Made by a program: the position numbers and the translations under genes. 64,000 bases of DNA from Gammaproteobacteria bacterium (GTDB lineage: Bacteria > Pseudomonadota > Gammaproteobacteria > Steroidobacterales > Steroidobacteraceae): positions 186,001 through 250,000 of the forward strand of contig PKRE01000003.1 of the NCBI GenBank assembly GCA_017577615.1, read 5' to 3'. This document shows, one piece after another, positions 61,301 through 64,000 of this stretch. The number at the start of each line of letters is the position of its first letter. Within the stretch, counting starts at the first letter, position 1. Below the pieces are notes generated by a model. That model had not been told where the DNA came from, did not search any database, and saw nothing but the letters and a program-made list of their open reading frames with translations.

Positions 61301-61405
61301 TCAGCGTAATATTTGATCGCCTGACCCGGTCTTAGGAGCTGGGTCACCGAGCCGACCGCGCGGTGGCGGATGTTCTTCAGTGACTTGCTCAAGCAGGAGT
61401 TTCGT

Positions 61406-61984
61406 ATGACACGTTTGATCGGTCTGCTCGCTTTGATGATGTCGCTTCCCGCTGCAGGAGCGTTGACAGCAGGTGACAAGGCCCCGGACTTCGAGGCGCC
61501 GGCAGCGCTCGATGGTGAAGTATTCCAATATTCGCTCCGATCGGCGCTCGCGAAGGGGCCGGTGGTCGTCTACTTCTATCCCGCCGCGTACACCAAGGGT
61601 TGCAGTCTGCAGGCGCATACCTTCGCCAAGAACTACGACAAGTTCGCGGCCGCTGGCGCTTCCATTATCGGCGTGTCGATGGATAGCATCGAGCGGTTGC
61701 AAGCCTTCTCTGCCGACCCCGAGTACTGCGCCGGTAAGATCGCTGTGGCCTCCGATGCGGATGGCAAGATCGCGCGCTTGTACGATTTGAAGATTCACGC
61801 TCCTCGCGAGGGCATGAAGGACTCGCGCGGCGATGAGATCAACCACGGCTTCATCGAACGAACAACTTTCATCGTGGCGCAAGACGGCACGATCGCCGCT
61901 ACCGTGGGCGGAGTCTCTCCGTTCGAGAACGTCACTCAATCTCTTGAGGTCGTGCAGAAGCTCGCACGGCAGCGGAAAGAGTGA
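61406..61984 (+). CDS. Exported BCP/AhpC-type peroxiredoxin
   Basis: 192 residues from the ATG at 61406 (AGGAG nearby). Signal peptide MTRLIGLLALMMSLPAAGA, so periplasmic, which is unusual for BCP-type enzymes. Peroxidatic Cys in YFYPAAYTKGCSLQAHTF, a T-x-G-C variant with Lys in place of Pro. The second Cys, in ADPEYCAGK, may be the resolving one. It reduces hydroperoxides. The stop is followed by a G-rich heptad arm. Confidence 0.9.
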   Translation: MTRLIGLLALMMSLPAAGALTAGDKAPDFEAPAALDGEVFQYSLRSALAKGPVVVYFYPAAYTKGCSLQAHTFAKNYDKFAAAGASIIGVSMDSIERLQAFSADPEYCAGKIAVASDADGKIARLYDLKIHAPREGMKDSRGDEINHGFIERTTFIVAQDGTIAATVGGVSPFENVTQSLEVVQKLARQRKE

Positions 61985-61992
61985 GTAAGGAG

Positions 61993-62078
61993 CGGGCTCG
62001 GGGCTTGGGCGCGGGGCTCGGGATTTCGCCCGCAGCGCCGCGCATCCCTACAGCCTACGCCCACAGCCTCTACCCATC
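61993..62078. repeat. Heptad hairpin unit between peroxiredoxin and alcohol dehydrogenase
   Basis: G arm CGGGCTC, GGGGCTT, GGGCGCG, GGGCTCG, GGATTTC (61993-62027); C arm ATCCCTA, CAGCCTA, CGCCCAC, AGCCTCT, ACCCATC (62044-62078). Confidence 0.85.
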
Positions 62079-62178
62079 CGTATTCTTCGGGCTGGCAAGC
62101 TAGACACAAAGGCGTCACTCTCTTGGCGACCATTCAGCTCACGGCTCGAGCCGATGCTGCTACGCACGAGGCTTCGCT

Positions 62179-63192
62179 ATGGCGCGCATGAGAGTTGTCC
62201 AAGTCGCCCGCCCCAATGCTGAGCTCGAAATCGTCGAACGCGACATTCCGGAACCGCCGCGGGGCCATGTACGCATCAAAGTGCAGGCTTGCGGAATCTG
62301 CCACAGCGATATGTTCACGGTAACGGGTGCGCGACCAGGTATCGAGTACCCGCGCGTGCCCGGTCATGAGGTGGTCGGCGTCATCGACGCCCTAGGAGAA
62401 GACGTGCCCGAATGGCAGCCGGGCACGCGTGTCGGGGTCGGTTGGTACGGCGGTCATTGTGGTCACTGTGCTTCGTGCCGCCGCGGCGATTTCCTTACGT
62501 GCGTACGTGGGCGCGTCGCCGGCCTGTCTTATGACGGCGGTTACGCCGAGTACATGATCGCGCCCTTCGAGGCGCTCGCTGCGATACCGGAGACACTTGT
62601 AGCGGAAGAAGCTGCACCCCTGCTTTGCGCAGGTATCACTACGTACAATGCCCTGCGTCATAGCGGCGCCCGCGCGGGGGATCTTGTCGCAATACTCGGA
62701 GTCGGCGGACTCGGTCACCTTGCGGTGCAGTTCGCAGCGAAGATGGGCTTTAAGACGGTTGCCATCGCTCGCGGAACGGAAAAAGAAGCTTTCGCAAAGA
62801 AGCTTGGTGCGCATGTCTACATAGATAGCACCGCTCAGAACGCAGCCGAAGCACTGGCACAGCTCGGCGGCGCCAAGGTGATTCTGGCAACAGTCACTAA
62901 CGCCAAGACGATGAGTGCGGCTGTCGGCGGTCTCGCTATTGGCGGTAAGCTCGTTGTTGTCGGTGCAAGCCCTGATCCCATCGAAGTTTCGCCCCTCGCA
63001 CTCATCGGCGGACGACGCTCTATCGTCGGTTGGCCGTCAGGCACGGCCGCCGATTCGGAGGACACGCTACGTTTCAGCGCGTTAGCCGAGATACGCCCGA
63101 TGATCGAGACGTTCCCGCTCACCAAGGCAGCCGAAGCATATGCCCACATGATGAGCGGCAAGGCACGATTTCGCGCTGTGCTCATTCCCTAG
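62179..63192 (+). CDS. Zinc-dependent alcohol dehydrogenase
   Basis: 337 residues. Catalytic zinc ligands ACGICHSD and PGHEVVGVID; structural zinc CGHCASCRRGDFLTC; Rossmann motif LGVGGLGHLAVQFA. Belongs to the AdhP/YahK-like (cinnamyl alcohol dehydrogenase-type) medium-chain group; the A-R nearby suggests preference for NADPH is possible but not certain. Substrate unknown. Internal ATG at 62188 is an alternative start. Confidence 0.93.
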   Translation: MARMRVVQVARPNAELEIVERDIPEPPRGHVRIKVQACGICHSDMFTVTGARPGIEYPRVPGHEVVGVIDALGEDVPEWQPGTRVGVGWYGGHCGHCASCRRGDFLTCVRGRVAGLSYDGGYAEYMIAPFEALAAIPETLVAEEAAPLLCAGITTYNALRHSGARAGDLVAILGVGGLGHLAVQFAAKMGFKTVAIARGTEKEAFAKKLGAHVYIDSTAQNAAEALAQLGGAKVILATVTNAKTMSAAVGGLAIGGKLVVVGASPDPIEVSPLALIGGRRSIVGWPSGTAADSEDTLRFSALAEIRPMIETFPLTKAAEAYAHMMSGKARFRAVLIP

Positions 63193-63409
63193 AAGAGCAG
63201 CCGCGCTGAAAGCCGCCGCCGCAAAAACTCTCTCCGCACGCTGCAGCTATGCAGTCACCCGTATGAAATCCGCGCTTCACCGCGTTGCGTTCGCTACGCG
63301 GCAAAGTGCATCCTTCATAACGAAGCGTTGTGCAGAGCAGACATGCGGTCGTCTGATCGCGAGTCGTGATATATCTCAGCACGACCTAAGAGGACTGCGG
63401 TGAGCTCGA

Positions 63410-63631
63410 ATGATGAGTGAAGCGGATGTGCAACGTGCAATACGATGGACCTGTAGTCACTGCCAGCGCGACAGCTACTTCGTGACATCTCTCAGCATTG
63501 AGGCGATATCTTCCAGCACCTGCGTGAAGTGCGGGCACACCCAAGCAGTGATCACTTTGAATATCGAAGCGCCTCGCGACGCGGTGATCCACGACCGCAT
63601 CACGCGCAGGGTGCTCCAAGACCGGCCGTGA
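63410..63631 (+). CDS. Small zinc-ribbon-like protein
   Basis: 73 residues. Two CxxC pairs, WTCSHCQRD and TCVKCGHT, spaced 21 residues apart, predict a zinc ribbon; the rest is charged and beta-like. GGTGAG lies 5 nt before the ATG. Too short to identify, so it may also be a chance frame, but paired CxxC motifs make chance less likely. Confidence 0.42.
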   Translation: MMSEADVQRAIRWTCSHCQRDSYFVTSLSIEAISSSTCVKCGHTQAVITLNIEAPRDAVIHDRITRRVLQDRP

Positions 63632-63707
63632 AGCAGCGGGAAGCCCTTCTGCGCTTCCCGTCTGCTATCCTTATTCTTCACCCATTCCCGATCTCCCCCC
63701 CTTCTGC

Positions 63708-64000
63708 ATGTTCCACGACCACGAACCGAGACGACTTGGCTACCGCGACATACGAACGAGATGGGCCGTCGTACAAAGTACCGTCGGTAAGCTGTTAGCC
63801 GCCTCGGCCGCCTTGGTTGCAGTAGTCGGCGCCATCGCATTGTCCGTCCTCGTGCTCGCTGTCGTCGTGACGGGCATGTTGCTTGTAGGCGCTTACCTCT
63901 GGTGGAAGACCCGGGATTTGCGCCGTCAGATGCGCGCCGACATGTCGCGTGCCGTGTTCGGCGACAACATCATCGAGGGAGAGATCATCGAAGGCGAGAT
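63708..64000 (+). CDS. Membrane protein, right end cut by the window
   Basis: Open from ATG 63708 through the edge, 97 codons visible. N-terminus polar and Arg-rich (MFHDHEPRRLGYRDIRTRW), then one or two hydrophobic segments (LLAASAALVAVVGAIAL, VLVLAVVVTGMLLVGAYLWW), then a basic turn and NIIEGEIIEGEI at the edge, a short repeat. Probably a two-helix inner-membrane protein; I do not recognise the family. Confidence 0.6.
   Translation, partial: MFHDHEPRRLGYRDIRTRWAVVQSTVGKLLAASAALVAVVGAIALSVLVLAVVVTGMLLVGAYLWWKTRDLRRQMRADMSRAVFGDNIIEGEIIEGE

Overview
The window is GC-rich, densely packed bacterial chromosome. Gene content and order point to a gammaproteobacterium: gshB–tonB–yqgE–ruvX–pyrB, pilT–yggS–proC–yggT, a Pil-Chp chemosensory cluster, ampD, rsmE, msrB and lpxO. 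The arrangement resembles Xanthomonadales/Nevskiales/Steroidobacter-type genomes more than enterics. That placement is inference from synteny; there is no rRNA or marker gene to settle it. No tRNA, rRNA, CRISPR array, insertion sequence or prophage was recognised.

Layout. 1-3208 (minus): a co-directional trio of protein phosphatase/ADP-ribosylglycohydrolase fusion, zinc metallopeptidase and an ATP-grasp ligase that runs off the left edge. 3344-10150: amino-acid permease, thioredoxin overlapping msrB, UPF0114 protein, and an overlapping ampD / metal-receptor / sodium-solute-symporter operon, then rsmE. 10163-20832 (minus): Pil-Chp genes pilG, pilH, pilI, pilJ, the 2129-residue chpA and a terminal CheW-like gene; no pilK or chpB. 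21328-26451 (plus): gshB, tonB, yqgE, ruvX, pyrB and a pyrK-like flavoprotein. 26629-30153 (minus): three PilT/PilU-family retraction ATPases in tandem. 30404-33631 (plus): yggS, proC, yggT, a DUF4426-type lipoprotein and an HU-like protein. 33780-39429: TerB-like protein, alpha/beta hydrolase, ornithine aminotransferase, PEBP, FKBP lipoprotein, and htpG behind a heat-shock-type promoter. 39722-46707: small membrane protein and orphan ParA with CRP-like sites between them, then minus-strand ppnN, L,D-transpeptidase and LysM lytic transglycosylase operons. 46959-49568: Lrp regulator divergent from ornithine cyclodeaminase and arginase. 49707-64000: sirtuin-like protein, TauE/SafE transporter, M19 dipeptidase, LpxO, J-domain protein, hemerythrin, YceI, homospermidine synthase, a decayed S9 peptidase, peroxiredoxin, alcohol dehydrogenase and a membrane protein cut by the right edge.

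How the genes work together. The Pil-Chp receptor/kinase/regulators together with PilT and PilU make a surface-sensing and twitching-motility system. Arginase, ornithine cyclodeaminase, ornithine aminotransferase and ProC give two routes from arginine to proline. AmpD, L,D-transpeptidase and the MltD-like enzyme serve peptidoglycan turnover. Thioredoxin, MsrB, glutathione synthetase and peroxiredoxin serve redox repair.

The most unusual signal is not a protein. About seventeen intergenic sites carry degenerate repeats in strict 7-nt phase. In most units a G-rich arm (AGGCTGT, GGCTCTG, GGGAATA types) begins at or just after the stop codon of the upstream gene and a C-rich complementary arm follows. 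In several genes the repeat itself supplies the stop codon. I saw no such array inside a coding region.
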